Of a stretch of DNA of 64,000 nt, positions 53,008 to 62,738 are shown piece after piece. The position numbers and the translations under genes were made by a program. The notes under the pieces are model-generated. The model saw only the letters and a list, made by a program, of their open reading frames with translations, made no database searches and was not told the DNA's origin. This DNA comes from Actinoallomurus sp. (GTDB lineage: Bacteria; Actinomycetota; Actinomycetes; Streptosporangiales; Streptosporangiaceae), in assembly GCA_025964625.1 (NCBI GenBank), contig JAOPYL010000042.1, forward strand, positions 18,850-82,849, given 5' to 3'. Within the stretch, counting starts at the first letter, position 1. Every line of letters starts with the position of its first letter.

Positions 53008-53080
53008 AGCCTCCGGCCGGGATCGAACCGGCGACCTGCCGCTTACAAGGCGGACGCTCTGCCATCTGAGCTACGGAGGC
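53008..53080 (-). tRNA. tRNA-Thr (anticodon TGT)
   Basis: A 73-base cloverleaf on the minus strand. The acceptor GCCTCCG pairs with CGGAGGC. The D arm is GCTC/GAGC, the anticodon loop CTTGTAA with anticodon TGT (reads ACA), and the T arm GCCGG-TTCGATC-CCGGC. The discriminator is U, and CCA is not encoded. The outermost anticodon-stem pair is a U-C mismatch, but all invariant positions are present. Anticodon TGT means threonine. Confidence 0.9.
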
Positions 53081-53180
53081 ACGCTGCTGTGCAGCGTCAC
53101 CACGATAGCGCGTGCGGCTCGCGGAACGGACGTACGCGCGACGATGCGCCATCCCCCCGAGGAGCCTCTTCGGAAATTAA

Positions 53181-53194
53181 TGAACTGTGGTTCA
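53181..53194. promoter_or_regulatory. Inverted repeat upstream of the TetR-SDR operon
   Basis: TGAAC (53181-53185) and GTTCA (53190-53194) with a 4-base spacer lie in an A/T-rich stretch ending 8 bases before the tetR ATG. The position suits autorepression by the TetR protein. The A/T content also suggests that the promoter -10 is here. Confidence 0.45.
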
Positions 53195-53202
53195 ATAACT
53201 CC

Positions 53203-53799
53203 ATGGCGCGGCCAAGAGAGATCACCGACGAGCGGATGCTCACCGCGGCCGGAGTGGTGATCAGCCGTCTCGGCCCGGCGTTCACGCTGGCGGATGTGGC
53301 CGGGCAGGCGCGGGTCTCGGTGGGCACTCTGATGCAGCGTTTCGGGTCCAAGCACGGGCTGCTGGTCGCGATGACGAAGACGGCCATCGCGTCACTGCGC
53401 CGCGACATGCGCGCCGCGGTGGCGGACGCCGACGATCCCGTCGCGGCGCAGATCAATGCGCTGGTGACGCCGTACGCGACGCTGGACGACCCGGGCACCG
53501 CCGCCAACAACCTGGCACAGCTGGCCGTCGACCTGGCCGACGAGGAGCTCCGCGAGCTGATGGCCGAGTTCTACGCGGCGATGGAGGCGGAGCTGGGCCC
53601 GCTGCTGAGCCGCGCGGTCGCGGCGGGCGCCCTGCCGGGGGCCCCGCCGGTTCCGGTGGCCGCCCGGATCCTCACCGCGATCGCCGACGGGACGGCCATC
53701 CACTGGTCGGCGCGCCCGAGCGGCGGGCTGTGCGACCGGATCCGCGCCGACCTCGATGCGGTGCTGGCGGGCTGGTGCCGCCCTCCCACTGACGACTGA
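53203..53799 (+). CDS. TetR family regulator of the SDR gene
   Basis: A 198-residue repressor. HTH: ITDERMLTAAGVVISRLGPA, FTLADVAGQARVSVGTLMQR, FGSKHGLLVAM by position about 5-56. The ligand domain is Ala/Leu-rich. It is followed 9 bases later by the SDR gene, so the two are an operon, and the regulator probably controls it. It diverges from the tRNA-Thr gene. Confidence 0.88.
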   Translation: MARPREITDERMLTAAGVVISRLGPAFTLADVAGQARVSVGTLMQRFGSKHGLLVAMTKTAIASLRRDMRAAVADADDPVAAQINALVTPYATLDDPGTAANNLAQLAVDLADEELRELMAEFYAAMEAELGPLLSRAVAAGALPGAPPVPVAARILTAIADGTAIHWSARPSGGLCDRIRADLDAVLAGWCRPPTDD

Positions 53800-53808
53800 G
53801 GAGATCCT

Positions 53809-54723
53809 ATGAGCGGTCCACTGGACGGACAGGTCGCGCTGGTCACCGGCGGCACTCGCGGCGCCGGCAGGGGCATGGCCGTCGAGCTCGGCACGGCGGG
53901 CGCGACCGTGTACGTCACCGGTCGCAGCACGCGGGAGTCACGCAGCCCGATCGACCGCCCGGAGACGATCGAGGACACCGCCAGGCTGGTGACCGAGGCC
54001 GGCGGCCACGGCATCGCGGTCCGCTGCGACCACATGGTCCCGGCCGAGGTGGCGGCCCTCGTACGGCGGATCGAGCACGAGCAGGACGGCCGGCTGGACG
54101 TGCTGGTCGACGACACCTGGGGCGGCGACCAGTGGATCGAGTGGAAGCCGCTCTGGGAGCACGACCTGGACAAGGGCCTGCGTGCGCTGCGCAACGGCCT
54201 GGAGACCCACCTGATCACGTTGCACACCGTGCTGCCGCTGCTGGTACGACGTGGGCGCGGCCTGGTCGTCGAGGTCACCGACGGCGACGATCTGTTCAAC
54301 GACCGCTATCGGGGCTCGATGTTCTTCGACATGGTCAAGGTGGCCATCACCCGGCTGGGCAGGATGCTCAAGGACGAGTTGGAGCCGAACGGCGTCACGT
54401 CGCTGTCGCTCACGCCCGGCTTCCTCCGCTCCGAGGAGATGCTGGACCACTTCCAGGTCACCGAGGACAACTGGCGGGACGCGATCGCCGAGGACCGGTG
54501 GTTCTCGATCTCCGAGACGCCGCGCTACATCGGGCGCGCGGTCGCCGCGCTGGCCGCGGACCCGGAGGTGTCCCGCTGGTCGGGCAAGGCCCTGTCCTCG
54601 GGTGTTCTCGCCAAGCACTACGGCTTCACCGACGTCGACGGCTCGCAGCCGGAGGCGAGCCGCTTCTTCGCCGACGCCTACTTCGGCGACAGGAAGGACG
54701 CCGACGTGGAGGACTATCGCTAG
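53809..54723 (+). CDS. SDR family oxidoreductase lacking the catalytic Tyr
   Basis: A 304-residue short-chain dehydrogenase. The cofactor motif is ALVTGGTRGAGRGMA, then LDVLVDDTWGGDQWIEW, VVEVTDGDD and TPGFLRSEEML. At the YxxxK site the sequence is MFFDMVKVAI: Phe173 stands where family members I recall have Tyr, while Lys177 is kept. This should cripple normal SDR catalysis, so the protein may be a reductase with altered chemistry, a binding protein or a decayed enzyme. GAGGAGATCC precedes ATG 53809. Confidence 0.82.
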   Translation: MSGPLDGQVALVTGGTRGAGRGMAVELGTAGATVYVTGRSTRESRSPIDRPETIEDTARLVTEAGGHGIAVRCDHMVPAEVAALVRRIEHEQDGRLDVLVDDTWGGDQWIEWKPLWEHDLDKGLRALRNGLETHLITLHTVLPLLVRRGRGLVVEVTDGDDLFNDRYRGSMFFDMVKVAITRLGRMLKDELEPNGVTSLSLTPGFLRSEEMLDHFQVTEDNWRDAIAEDRWFSISETPRYIGRAVAALAADPEVSRWSGKALSSGVLAKHYGFTDVDGSQPEASRFFADAYFGDRKDADVEDYR

Positions 54724-54739
54724 GCGTGTGCGGACGGGC

Positions 54740-54772
54740 CGTGTCCCGTGGACGGCAGGTCCACGGGACACG
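54740..54772. terminator. Bidirectional terminator between the SDR gene and rlmB
   Basis: CGTGTCCCGTGGAC (54740-54753) and GTCCACGGGACACG (54759-54772) form a perfect 14-base stem with a 5-base loop. It lies 16 bases after the SDR stop and 2 bases before the rlmB stop. Confidence 0.85.
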
Positions 54773-54774
54773 CG

Positions 54775-55683
54775 TCAGGACGAGCGGCGACGGGCGATCT
54801 CGTACAGCGCGATGCTCCCGGCGACGCCGGCGTTCAGGGATTCGGCCTTCCCGGACATCGGGATGTTGACCAGCAGGTCGCAGGTGTCGGCGACCAGGCG
54901 GGACAGGCCCTTGCCCTCCGAGCCGACGACGAGCACCATCGGACCAGTCGCGGCGTCCAGAGCGTCGACGCCGGTGGCGCCGCGCGCGTCGAGCCCGGCG
55001 ACGAACAGCCCGGAGCTCTGGTAGGCCTTCAGCGCGCGCACGAGGTTGGTCGCGCGGGCGACGGGCATCGAGGCGAGCGTGCCCGCCGAGGCCTTCCACG
55101 CTCCGGCCGTGACTCCGGCCGCGCGGCGTTCCGGCACCAGCACGCCGTGGGCGCCGAACGCGGCGGCCGAGCGTACGACCGCGCCGAGGTTACGCGGATC
55201 GGTGACACCGTCGAGCGCGACGATCAGCGGTCGGGTGCTGCGCTCCAGCAGGTCGTCGGGGTGCGCGTAGTCGTACTCCGGCACCTGCAGCGCGATGCCC
55301 TGGTGCACGGCCCGGTCGGTCAGCCGGTCGAGCTCGGCCTTCCCCGCCTCCAGCAGCGGCACCCCGGCATCCGCGGCCAGCTTGATGGACTCGCGTACGC
55401 GGTCATCGGAGGTACCGGACATGACGTACAGCGTGCTCGCCGGGACGCCGGCCCGCAGGGCCTCGACGACCGCGTTGCGCCCGGTGACCATTTCTGGTCC
55501 TTCCGGCGCGGCCCGCCGGTGCGGGCGCTCGGCGGTCGAGGACGACGCGCGCCCGGGGCCGGTCGTGGCACTCCCCGTCCGAGCGGCCGACTTCTCGGCA
55601 CGGGCGGTCTGGCGTTTGCCGTACCAGTGCCGGTCCTCGGCCTTCGGGGTGTAGCTCGGCCCCTTCTTGCGACGCTTCGCCAT
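54775..55683 (-). CDS. rlmB: 23S rRNA (guanosine-2'-O)-methyltransferase RlmB
   Basis: A 302-residue SPOUT methyltransferase of the TrmH/SpoU family. A basic N-terminal tail ([20 protein letters not shown]) of about 65 residues precedes a substrate-binding domain ([15 protein letters not shown]). Motif 1 is [20 protein letters not shown], motif 2 [15 protein letters not shown] and motif 3 [20 protein letters not shown]. It methylates a guanosine of the 23S peptidyl-transferase region. GGAGGACA precedes ATG 55683. In actinobacteria it normally follows cysS, as here apart from the Clp N-domain gene. Confidence 0.93.
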   Translation of the reverse strand: MAKRRKKGPSYTPKAEDRHWYGKRQTARAEKSAARTGSATTGPGRASSSTAERPHRRAAPEGPEMVTGRNAVVEALRAGVPASTLYVMSGTSDDRVRESIKLAADAGVPLLEAGKAELDRLTDRAVHQGIALQVPEYDYAHPDDLLERSTRPLIVALDGVTDPRNLGAVVRSAAAFGAHGVLVPERRAAGVTAGAWKASAGTLASMPVARATNLVRALKAYQSSGLFVAGLDARGATGVDALDAATGPMVLVVGSEGKGLSRLVADTCDLLVNIPMSGKAESLNAGVAGSIALYEIARRRSS

Positions 55684-55732
55684 GCATGTCCTCCGCGGTT
55701 GCACAGGGCGATCCCACGCCCTGGGACAGACT

Positions 55733-56320
55733 TTACGCGGAGTCTCGACTCGAACCGTCTTGGAGGAGCCGTTCGATGCGCGCGAGTCGCTCCTCGATCG
55801 CGGTCAGCCGGGTCTCTATCTCCTCCAGCCCCCCGGCCGCGGCGGGGAACACGCCGCGGGAACGGCGCGGCCGCTGGCGGGCGCGCAGCAGCGTGAGGAT
55901 GCTCTGGCGCAGCTCGTCGAAGCCGGCGCCGAGTCGCTCCAGGACCTGCGCTCCGACCCCTTCGCGCTCGCGCAGCAGGCCCAGCAGGATGTGCTCGCTA
56001 CCGATGTAGTTGTGACCGAGCTGCAGTGCCTCGCGCAGGGATAGTTCAAGCACCTTCTTCGCGCGCGGCGTGAACGGGATGTCGCCCGCCGGCAGGTCCT
56101 GTCCCCTGCCGATGATCTCCTCGACCTGACCGCGAACCGCCTGGAGGTCGGCGCCGATCGCGGTCAGGACCTGAACCGCCGTCTCCGTGTCGTCGTGCAA
56201 CAGGCCCAGCAGGATGTGCTCGGTGCCGATGTAGCTGTGGTCGAGCAGCCGGGCCTCTTCCTGGGCGTAGACCACGACGCGGCGGGCGGTGTCGGTAAAC
56301 CGCTCGAACAAGTGGACCAC
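55733..56320 (-). CDS. Stand-alone Clp N-domain protein
   Basis: A 195-residue protein made of the double Clp N-terminal repeat only. Repeat 1 is [37 protein letters not shown]; repeat 2 is [37 protein letters not shown] short coiled-coil end follows ([19 protein letters not shown]). There is no AAA+ domain. Such proteins (ClpS-like adaptors or ClpC decoys) can bind substrates or the ClpC chaperone. It sits between cysS and rlmB on the same strand, so it is probably co-transcribed. Confidence 0.88.
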   Translation of the reverse strand: MVHLFERFTDTARRVVVYAQEEARLLDHSYIGTEHILLGLLHDDTETAVQVLTAIGADLQAVRGQVEEIIGRGQDLPAGDIPFTPRAKKVLELSLREALQLGHNYIGSEHILLGLLREREGVGAQVLERLGAGFDELRQSILTLLRARQRPRRSRGVFPAAAGGLEEIETRLTAIEERLARIERLLQDGSSRDSA

Positions 56321-56386
56321 CTCGAGAACGGTGGGACGTGAAGCCTCTCGAACGTTACGTCCCCGGACTCTCTCCCACCAATCGTG

Positions 56387-57778
56387 TCAGGAGCGCTTGA
56401 GTTCCCATCGGGTGCCACGCGGGGTGTCCTCGATGAGGATCCCAGCGGCGATGAGGCGATCCCGGATCGCGTCGGCGGCGGCGTAGTCCTTGCGCGCCCG
56501 CGCCGCCTGCCGCTGGTCCAGGGCCACGGAGACGAGCGCGTCGACGACGTCGCTGAGGTCGTCGCCCGTACCTTCCCACGGGTCGGAGAGCGGGTCGAGG
56601 CCGAGCACGCCCAGCATCGCGCGCACCTCGCCGAGAACGCGGGTCACAGTGTCCTTGTCACCGCCGGACAGAGCGGTGTTGCCCTCGCGGACCGCCTCGT
56701 GCACGACGGCGAGCGCCTGCGGCACGCCGAGGTCGTCGTTCATCGCGTTGGCGAACGCCGCCGGCGCCGCGCTGGGCTCCACGCGCCCGGCGAGTTCCAC
56801 CGCGCGCGTGACGAACCCCTCGATGCGCTGGTACGCCGTGGCGGCCTCGTGCAGCGCCTCGTCGGAATAATCGATCATCGAGCGGTAGTGCGCCGCGCCG
56901 AGGTAGTAGCGCACCTCGACGGGCCGGGCCTTCTCCAGCAGATCGGACAGGAGCACGACGTTGCCGACGGACTTGCTCATCTTCTCGCCGTTCACGGTGA
57001 GCAGTCCGTTGTGCATCCAGTAGCGGGCGAAGTCATCGCCCGCGGCCGTCGACTGGGCGACCTCGTTCTCGTGGTGCGGGAAGATGAGGTCGACGCCGCC
57101 GCCGTGGATGTCGAAGACCGGCCCGAGGTATTTCGTCGCCATCGCCGAGCATTCGAGGTGCCAGCCAGGACGGCCGGGACCCCAGGGCGTCTCCCAGCTG
57201 GGCTCGCCCGGTTTGGCACCCTTCCACAGCGCGAAGTCGCGCGGATCGCGCTTGGTCTCCTCGCCCGGCGAGTCGCCGGCCGGCCGCATGTTCTCGAGCC
57301 GCTGGTTGGACAGCGCGCCGTAGCGGTCGGCCCAGGACGCGACGTCGAAGTAGACGTCGCCGCCCACCTCGTACGCGTGGCCGCCGTCGATGAGGCGCCG
57401 CATCAGCGTGATCATCTCCGGGACGTGCCCGGTCGCCCGCGGCTCCGCGGTCGGCGGAAGGCAGCCGAGGTGGTCATAGCCTCGGTTGAAGATGCGCTGG
57501 TTGGCCTCGGCCACCGCGAACCACGGCACCCCCGTTTCGGCGGCCACGGCGATTATCTTGTCGTCGACGTCGGTGAGGTTCCGCACGAAGGTGACGTCGT
57601 AGCCGGATGCGAGCAGCCAGCGGAACAGGATGTCGTACGAGACGCCGGAACGCATGTGGCCGATGTGCGGGGCGGCCTGCGGGGTGGCACCACAGACGTA
57701 GACCCCCGCCCACCCCGCCTTGAGCGGGACGAATTCACGGATGCCGCGGGTACCGGTGTCGTAGAGGCGCAGGCTCAC
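56387..57778 (-). CDS. cysS: Cysteinyl-tRNA synthetase
   Basis: A 463-residue class I synthetase. The HIGH motif is [16 protein letters not shown], zinc ligands include the Cys in YVCGATPQ and in HLECSAMA plus the HHENEVAQS histidines, and the KMSKS motif is [14 protein letters not shown]. The C-terminal anticodon domain ends with [19 protein letters not shown]. It starts at GTG 57778. The order carD-ispF ... cysS-rlmB resembles the mycobacterial carD-ispD-ispF-cysS-rlmB cluster, but three unrelated genes separate ispF from cysS and ispD is absent. Confidence 0.96.
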   Translation of the reverse strand: MSLRLYDTGTRGIREFVPLKAGWAGVYVCGATPQAAPHIGHMRSGVSYDILFRWLLASGYDVTFVRNLTDVDDKIIAVAAETGVPWFAVAEANQRIFNRGYDHLGCLPPTAEPRATGHVPEMITLMRRLIDGGHAYEVGGDVYFDVASWADRYGALSNQRLENMRPAGDSPGEETKRDPRDFALWKGAKPGEPSWETPWGPGRPGWHLECSAMATKYLGPVFDIHGGGVDLIFPHHENEVAQSTAAGDDFARYWMHNGLLTVNGEKMSKSVGNVVLLSDLLEKARPVEVRYYLGAAHYRSMIDYSDEALHEAATAYQRIEGFVTRAVELAGRVEPSAAPAAFANAMNDDLGVPQALAVVHEAVREGNTALSGGDKDTVTRVLGEVRAMLGVLGLDPLSDPWEGTGDDLSDVVDALVSVALDQRQAARARKDYAAADAIRDRLIAAGILIEDTPRGTRWELKRS

Positions 57779-57849
57779 GCGTACGAGGCTATTCGATGCC
57801 GGTCGGCGCCCGGCACTGAAATCGGCTTTGTCAAACGATCTGGGAACGA

Positions 57850-58662
57850 TCAGGATGTCTCCGATGGAGACGGTGCTCCTCCCGTGCCCGGGGCGCCACC
57901 GGATTCACGTAGGTAACGCGCCAATTCACTGAAGGCGACCGCGTTCGGGACCTCCCCGGCGGTGGCCGTCATGCCGGACAGCCGGTCGGCACGGTTGACG
58001 TAGATCATGCCGTTGCTGATCTCGACCCCGGCGATGTACCGCCAGGGCACCTCCTCGCCGCCCTTCGCGATGCACTCCCGAGTGATCGTGAACGGGCCGA
58101 TGCGCACCTTTCCGCCGCCCTCCACCCGGGCGATGTACTTCGGCAGCATCCGCTCGGTCACCTCCGCGGACACGACCTCGACCAGTCCCTGAACGCCGGG
58201 GAACTCAGCGCCGGCCTCGGCTTCGGCGCCGTCCTCCCGCACCACGCCGAAGCGCCACGACACCGCGTCCGACGAGGCCATCCGCGCGCCGGAGACGCGC
58301 AGCTCCTTGATCGCGTCCCACGGATAGCCCGTCGTGGCGTTCCGCGCGGTCATGATCAGGCCGTGCTCGTAGAGGTAGAGCACCCGGCCGTACCCCGGCA
58401 GGACGTCACGGACGAGGATGCGGCCGGCCGCGCCGAGATAGCCGGCCGTGAGGACCAGGCTCAGGGCGGTGGCCCAGCCGAACCCGTTCAGCAGGAAGCG
58501 CACGGTGAAGGGCAGGAGCACCAACCCCGGCAGGCTGAGGACGACCAGCCACGTGCGGGATCGCCCGGTCGCGGCGCGCGGGTCGTGCACGCTGCGCAGC
58601 TCGCCGAGCCGCTCCGCCTTCGCGAGACTGCCGACTTGGGAGGGGACATGCGCGTCGCTCAC
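57850..58662 (-). CDS. Membrane protein, DUF6585-like
   Basis: A 270-residue protein. The N-terminal part is soluble (about 1-35). Two membrane helices follow ([36 protein letters not shown]), then a beta-rich PH-like C-terminal domain ([60 protein letters not shown]). This matches the layout I associate with DUF6585 proteins of streptomycetes. Function unknown. It is divergent from the DUF2637 gene over about 250 bases. Confidence 0.6.
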   Translation of the reverse strand: MSDAHVPSQVGSLAKAERLGELRSVHDPRAATGRSRTWLVVLSLPGLVLLPFTVRFLLNGFGWATALSLVLTAGYLGAAGRILVRDVLPGYGRVLYLYEHGLIMTARNATTGYPWDAIKELRVSGARMASSDAVSWRFGVVREDGAEAEAGAEFPGVQGLVEVVSAEVTERMLPKYIARVEGGGKVRIGPFTITRECIAKGGEEVPWRYIAGVEISNGMIYVNRADRLSGMTATAGEVPNAVAFSELARYLRESGGAPGTGGAPSPSETS

Positions 58663-58911
58663 GAGAACACCACGATCGGGAGGGGTTACAACAACGGGAG
58701 GGCGCTACAAACCAACACGAATGGCCGCATACCCACAAGTCGTTGCCACCAAGCCGCGTGGCGCCAGATCCGGTCGGCACGTGGCGCGGCACCCTCCCGC
58801 CGCCGGGACGGCCCATCTCCGCGGCGACACGCGGTCCACGGTCATGACGGGACCGCATGAATGCGGCCAAGATGGGGGTCCCCGATCCACCCGATGGTTG
58901 GCTTCCCCAAA

Positions 58912-60144
58912 ATGACACTCCCCCCCGCGCACTATTCGAAGACGCAGCGACGGCTGCTGACCGGTCTCGGCGGTCTCGGCGTCCTCGTCCTGGCCGCCGC
59001 CACCTTCGTGCTGTCATACGACGACCTGCGGACGCTGGCGATCCGGGGCGGCGCGGTCCGTCACCGGGCATTCCTCTACCCCGGCATGATCGACGGACTG
59101 GTCGTCGTCGTCATCCTGGCGATCCTGGCCGCCCGGCGGGCCCGCTGGGCGTCCCGCGCGGTGCGCTGGCTCCTGCTGCTGGCGTTGGTCGCGGGCGCCG
59201 GAGCGGCCGGCGTGCAGCGCGCCGTCAAGGGCTACGCCGCCCTGCCGCACGCCTGGGTGTCCGGCGGCGTCGCCGCGGCACCCTGGGTGATCCTGGTGAT
59301 CGCCGTCTGGTTGTGGCTCTCCATGATCAAACAGGTCCTGAGCCTGCGGGCGCGGCGCGAACGGCCCTCCCCGACGCCGGCTCCGGCCCCCGCCGCCCTC
59401 GTCGACAAGGCCATCATCCCGGGCCTCTCCGACCACGAGCCCGAGGAAACGATGCCGTTGCCGCGTCCGACGTCCGTACGCGAGCTGGAACCCGTACGGA
59501 CCGCGCACCCGGGACCGGAGCCGGTCACCGCACCCGCCGCACAGCTCGGTCCGGCCGAGCCGGAGCCGGCGACCGCACCCGAATCCCCCCGTGACCCGGC
59601 CAAGACGGAACCCGTGACCGCACTCGCGGCACGATCCCATCCGGCCGAGCCGGAACCCGCGGGCGCACCCGCGCCGGGCGCCGACGCGGCCGGGCCCGAA
59701 CCCGAGCCGATGGTGGAAGCGCCCATGAACGACGAACCCGCAGAGCCGGCCGACGAGCCGGCGCCGCGCCTGGTGGCCAGAACCTCCCTGCCCACGGACG
59801 TAATGCTGGTCGGCGCCCCGCGCCCGAAGCCCAACCTCACCGACACGCAGCCGGACGGCATCAAGCTGCCGGACACCCTGCCGGACGGCATTCCGATCGT
59901 CGGGACGGCCGAAGACGACGTCGACGCGTACGCCGACGAACGAGCCGAGGACCCGGACGCCGGAGAGGCCGCGACCGACCGCGGGTCCTGGGGCGAGGAG
60001 GCCGCACGACAGCCCGGACAGTGGCCCGGCAGGGCCGCCGCGAACGCCGGAGGGCATTCCGTGCCCGAGCCCGGAGCGGAGCAGGTGGAGTCCACGCCGC
60101 CGTCCAGCAAGTTCCGCAGTTCGCCGACCCCGCCCCGCGACTGA
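58912..60144 (+). CDS. DUF2637 membrane protein with long Pro/Glu-rich tail
   Basis: A 410-residue protein. The N-terminal third has about four membrane helices of the DUF2637 type (LLTGLGGLGVLVLAAATFVL, YPGMIDGLVVVVILAILAAR, VRWLLLLALVAGAGAAGVQR, GVAAAPWVILVIAVWLWLSM), as in Spd-like actinomycete plasmid-transfer and membrane proteins. The remaining 250 residues are low-complexity Pro/Ala/Glu repeats (PAEPEPA, GPEPVTAPA units) with no fold. It starts at ATG 58912 with no clear ribosome site, so a leaderless mRNA is possible. Role unknown. Confidence 0.75.
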   Translation: MTLPPAHYSKTQRRLLTGLGGLGVLVLAAATFVLSYDDLRTLAIRGGAVRHRAFLYPGMIDGLVVVVILAILAARRARWASRAVRWLLLLALVAGAGAAGVQRAVKGYAALPHAWVSGGVAAAPWVILVIAVWLWLSMIKQVLSLRARRERPSPTPAPAPAALVDKAIIPGLSDHEPEETMPLPRPTSVRELEPVRTAHPGPEPVTAPAAQLGPAEPEPATAPESPRDPAKTEPVTALAARSHPAEPEPAGAPAPGADAAGPEPEPMVEAPMNDEPAEPADEPAPRLVARTSLPTDVMLVGAPRPKPNLTDTQPDGIKLPDTLPDGIPIVGTAEDDVDAYADERAEDPDAGEAATDRGSWGEEAARQPGQWPGRAAANAGGHSVPEPGAEQVESTPPSSKFRSSPTPPRD

Positions 60145-60213
60145 GCGGCGCCCGGGTCTGGGCGCGCCGTGATGACCTGGTGAAACCCGACCTGACAGGG
60201 AAAGCTGAGGATC

Positions 60214-61419
60214 ATGAAGACCTGGGTCCCCATCCTGAACGGCAGCGGCTTCGGGGTGAACAACCTCCCGTACGGTGTCTTCTCCCGGCGCGGGGAACTG
60301 CCGCGCGTGGGAGTGGCCATCGGCGAGCAGGTGCTCGACCTGGCCGACCTGGCCGCCGCGGGGCTGCTCGCCGACCGGCGCTGGTTCGCCGCGGGATCGC
60401 TCAACGCGTTCATGGCCGCCGGTCGTACCGTGTGGCAGCCGACCCGCGAGCGCATCATCACGCTGCTGACGGATGTTTCCTACCGTGACGAGGTCGAGCC
60501 GCACCTTTCGCCGGTGGCCGACGTCGAGCTGCACATGCCGTTCGAGGTCGCGGACTACGTCGACTTCTACTCCTCCCGTGAGCACGCCACGAACCTCGGG
60601 CGGATCCTGCGGCCCGACTCCGAGCCGCTGCTGCCGAACTGGCGGCACATGCCGGTCGGCTACCACGGCCGGGCCGGCACGGTGGTCCCGTCGGGAACGC
60701 CGGTCGTAAGGCCGTACGGCCAGCACCGTGGCCAGGAGGGACCTGTGTTCGGCCCAACGGCGAAGCTCGACATCGAGGCCGAGGTGGGTTTCGTGGTGGG
60801 GACGCCGTCGGCGTACGCCCAGCCGGTGCCGACCGCGGGGTTCCGGGACCACGTGTTCGGATTCGTCCTGATCAACGACTGGAGCGCGCGGGACATCCAG
60901 GCATGGGAGTATCAGCCGCTCGGACCGTTCCTGGCGAAGTCCTTCGCGACGTCCATCTCGCCATGGGTCGTCCCGGTCGCCGCGCTCGAGCCGGCCCGTG
61001 TGCCCCCGCCGGAGCAGGATCCGGAGCCGCTGCCCTATCTGCGCTGCGACGAGCCCTGGGGCCTCGACGTGACCCTCCAGGTAGACCTCAACGGGCACGT
61101 GGTGAGCCGCCCGCCGTTCGCCGGGATGTACTGGACGCCGCCGCAGCAGCTCGCCCACACGACCGTCAACGGCGCGACACTGCACACCGGCGACCTGATG
61201 GGATCAGGAACGGTCTCCGGGCCACGGCGTGACCAGCGGGGCAGCCTGATCGAACTGACCTGGAACGGCGATGAGCCGCTGGAGCTGCCCGACGGCACGA
61301 AGCGGACCTTCCTGGAGGACGGTGACACCGTGCGGATCCAGGCCACCGCGCCCGGCTTGGACGGCATGCCGATCGGCTTCGGCGACGTCACCGGCACGAT
61401 CTACCCCGCCGTCCGCTGA
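60214..61419 (+). CDS. fahA: Fumarylacetoacetase
   Basis: A 401-residue hydrolase of the last step of tyrosine breakdown, splitting fumarylacetoacetate into fumarate and acetoacetate. Signatures: VDFYSSREHATNLGRILRP (catalytic His, Ca/Mg-binding Asp), GYHGRAGTVVPSGTPVVRP, KLDIEAEVGFVVGTP and LINDWSARDIQAWEYQPLGP. No other hpd/hmgA genes are here. It sits alone between DUF2637 and ispF, so it is unlinked to its pathway. The ATG at 60214 was chosen by family start. Confidence 0.95.
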   Translation: MKTWVPILNGSGFGVNNLPYGVFSRRGELPRVGVAIGEQVLDLADLAAAGLLADRRWFAAGSLNAFMAAGRTVWQPTRERIITLLTDVSYRDEVEPHLSPVADVELHMPFEVADYVDFYSSREHATNLGRILRPDSEPLLPNWRHMPVGYHGRAGTVVPSGTPVVRPYGQHRGQEGPVFGPTAKLDIEAEVGFVVGTPSAYAQPVPTAGFRDHVFGFVLINDWSARDIQAWEYQPLGPFLAKSFATSISPWVVPVAALEPARVPPPEQDPEPLPYLRCDEPWGLDVTLQVDLNGHVVSRPPFAGMYWTPPQQLAHTTVNGATLHTGDLMGSGTVSGPRRDQRGSLIELTWNGDEPLELPDGTKRTFLEDGDTVRIQATAPGLDGMPIGFGDVTGTIYPAVR

Positions 61420-61479
61420 CAAAGGGGGCCGCGCAGCGGCAAGCGTCATCGGAGGACTCTCCGGCGCCCCACATGACGG

Positions 61480-61962
61480 TCAGCGAAGGACCAACGCGGT
61501 GGCCATGGCGGCCAGGCCCTCGCCGCGGCCGGTAAGGCCGAGCCCGTCGGTGGTGGTGGCCGAGACGCTGACCGCGGCACCGCCCAGGGCCTCGCTCAGG
61601 ACCTTCTCCGCCTCGGGGCGGCGTGGGCCGATCTTGGGGCGGTTGCCGATGATCTGGATGGCCACATTGCCGATCTGGTACCCGGCCTCCGTGAGGAGGC
61701 GCATGACCTCGCGGAGCAGGTCGACCCCGGCCGCACCGGCCCAGCGCCGGTCGGAGGTGCCGAACACGGCGCCCAGGTCGCCCAGGCCCGCCGCCGACAG
61801 CAGTGCGTCGCACGCGGCGTGCGCGGCGACATCACCGTCGGAGTGACCCGCCAGACCGTCGCCCTGGCCGGGCCAGTCGAGCCCCGCCACCCTGAGCGGC
61901 CGTCCAGAACCGAATGGGTGGACGTCGACTCCGACGCCCACCCGTGGAACTCGTGGTGCCAA
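61480..61962 (-). CDS. ispF: 2-C-methyl-D-erythritol 2,4-cyclodiphosphate synthase
   Basis: A 160-residue MEP-pathway enzyme. Zinc and substrate residues are in [20 protein letters not shown] (DxH) and [20 protein letters not shown]; further motifs are [30 protein letters not shown] and [18 protein letters not shown]. It begins at TTG 61962 directly after the carD stop (no gap), so the two are coupled; a GTG at 61941 is another possible start. The usual neighbour ispD is missing between carD and ispF. Confidence 0.93.
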   Translation of the reverse strand: MAPRVPRVGVGVDVHPFGSGRPLRVAGLDWPGQGDGLAGHSDGDVAAHAACDALLSAAGLGDLGAVFGTSDRRWAGAAGVDLLREVMRLLTEAGYQIGNVAIQIIGNRPKIGPRRPEAEKVLSEALGGAAVSVSATTTDGLGLTGRGEGLAAMATALVLR

Positions 61963-62445
61963 CTATCCGGCCAAGACCTCGTCGAGGAGCGCCTCGGCTT
62001 TGTCCTCGTTGGTCTTCTCGGCCAGCGCCAGCTCACTGACCAGTATCTGCCGCGCCTTGGCCAGCATGCGCTTCTCGCCTGCCGACAGGCCGCGCTCCTT
62101 GTCACGTCGCCACAGATCCCGGACGACCTCTGCGACCTTGTTGACGTCGCCGGAGGCGAGCTTCTCAAGGTTCGCCTTGTAACGCCGCGACCAGTTGGTG
62201 GGTTCTTCGGTGTAGGGTGCGCGAAGCACCTCGAACACCTTCTCCAAACCCTCCTGGCCCACGACGTCACGGACGCCGACAAGCTCGGCGTTCTCCGCGG
62301 GGACGCGAACGGTGAGATCGCCCTTGTCGACCTTCAGCACCAGGTAGGTCTTGTCCTGGCCCTTGATGGCACGAGTCTCGATGGCTTCGATCCGAGCAGC
62401 CCCATGATGGGGGTAGACGACAGTGTCGCCGACCTTGAAAGTCAT
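61963..62445 (-). CDS. carD: RNA polymerase-binding transcription factor CarD
   Basis: A 160-residue protein. The N-terminal Tudor-like RNAP-interaction domain is [20 protein letters not shown] and [20 protein letters not shown]. The C-terminal helical DNA-binding domain includes [20 protein letters not shown] and [20 protein letters not shown]. CarD stabilises open promoter complexes at rRNA and housekeeping promoters. AAGGGG precedes ATG 62445. It is the first gene of the carD-ispF unit. Confidence 0.96.
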   Translation of the reverse strand: MTFKVGDTVVYPHHGAARIEAIETRAIKGQDKTYLVLKVDKGDLTVRVPAENAELVGVRDVVGQEGLEKVFEVLRAPYTEEPTNWSRRYKANLEKLASGDVNKVAEVVRDLWRRDKERGLSAGEKRMLAKARQILVSELALAEKTNEDKAEALLDEVLAG

Positions 62446-62474
62446 GTGACAAGTACCCCTTCCGCTATGCATAA

Positions 62475-62503
62475 GGGTAGCACGCTGCAGGGGCCTGCTG
62501 AAC
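62475..62503 (-). promoter_or_regulatory. Predicted carD promoter
   Basis: Minus-strand TTCAGC (62503-62498), 17-base spacer and TACCCT (62480-62475). The start would be near 62468, about 23 bases before the ATG. The boxes are moderate matches to the primary sigma consensus. Confidence 0.4.
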
Positions 62504-62547
62504 CGACGTTACCGGCATATGCGCAGGTCAGCACGGTAATTAGCGTA

Positions 62548-62575
62548 TTGACAAAGCGCGAATGCCGTGTAATAC
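62548..62575 (+). promoter_or_regulatory. Strong predicted promoter for the CxC membrane protein
   Basis: A perfect TTGACA (62548-62553), a 16-base spacer and TAATAC (62570-62575), the best primary-sigma-type promoter in the window. It points to the gene at 62739, implying a leader of about 155 bases. It lies back to back with the carD promoter. Confidence 0.6.
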
Positions 62576-62738
62576 ACACGCTCGCGGACCCGATTGGGCC
62601 GCACCGCGCACACAGCGGCGGAAGCGGCTCATACTGGAGGTGGACGGGCCGACACGGTTCTGATACTCCCTGAGTGAGGCTCCGTGGGGGCGCCGGAACC
62701 CGGGTGGGGCCGTAGCCGTCCGAGAAGGTAGGTGTGGC

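Noticed and set aside
51018..53080. An integrated plasmid or prophage at tRNA-Thr.
   Set aside because: There is no integrase, excisionase, or direct repeat of the tRNA 3' end in this window. Only the toxin-antitoxin remnants point to acquisition.
59014..61185. A 723-codon minus-strand frame.
   Set aside because: It is the complement of DUF2637 and fahA, which show clear domains. Its composition is the usual GC-rich shadow.
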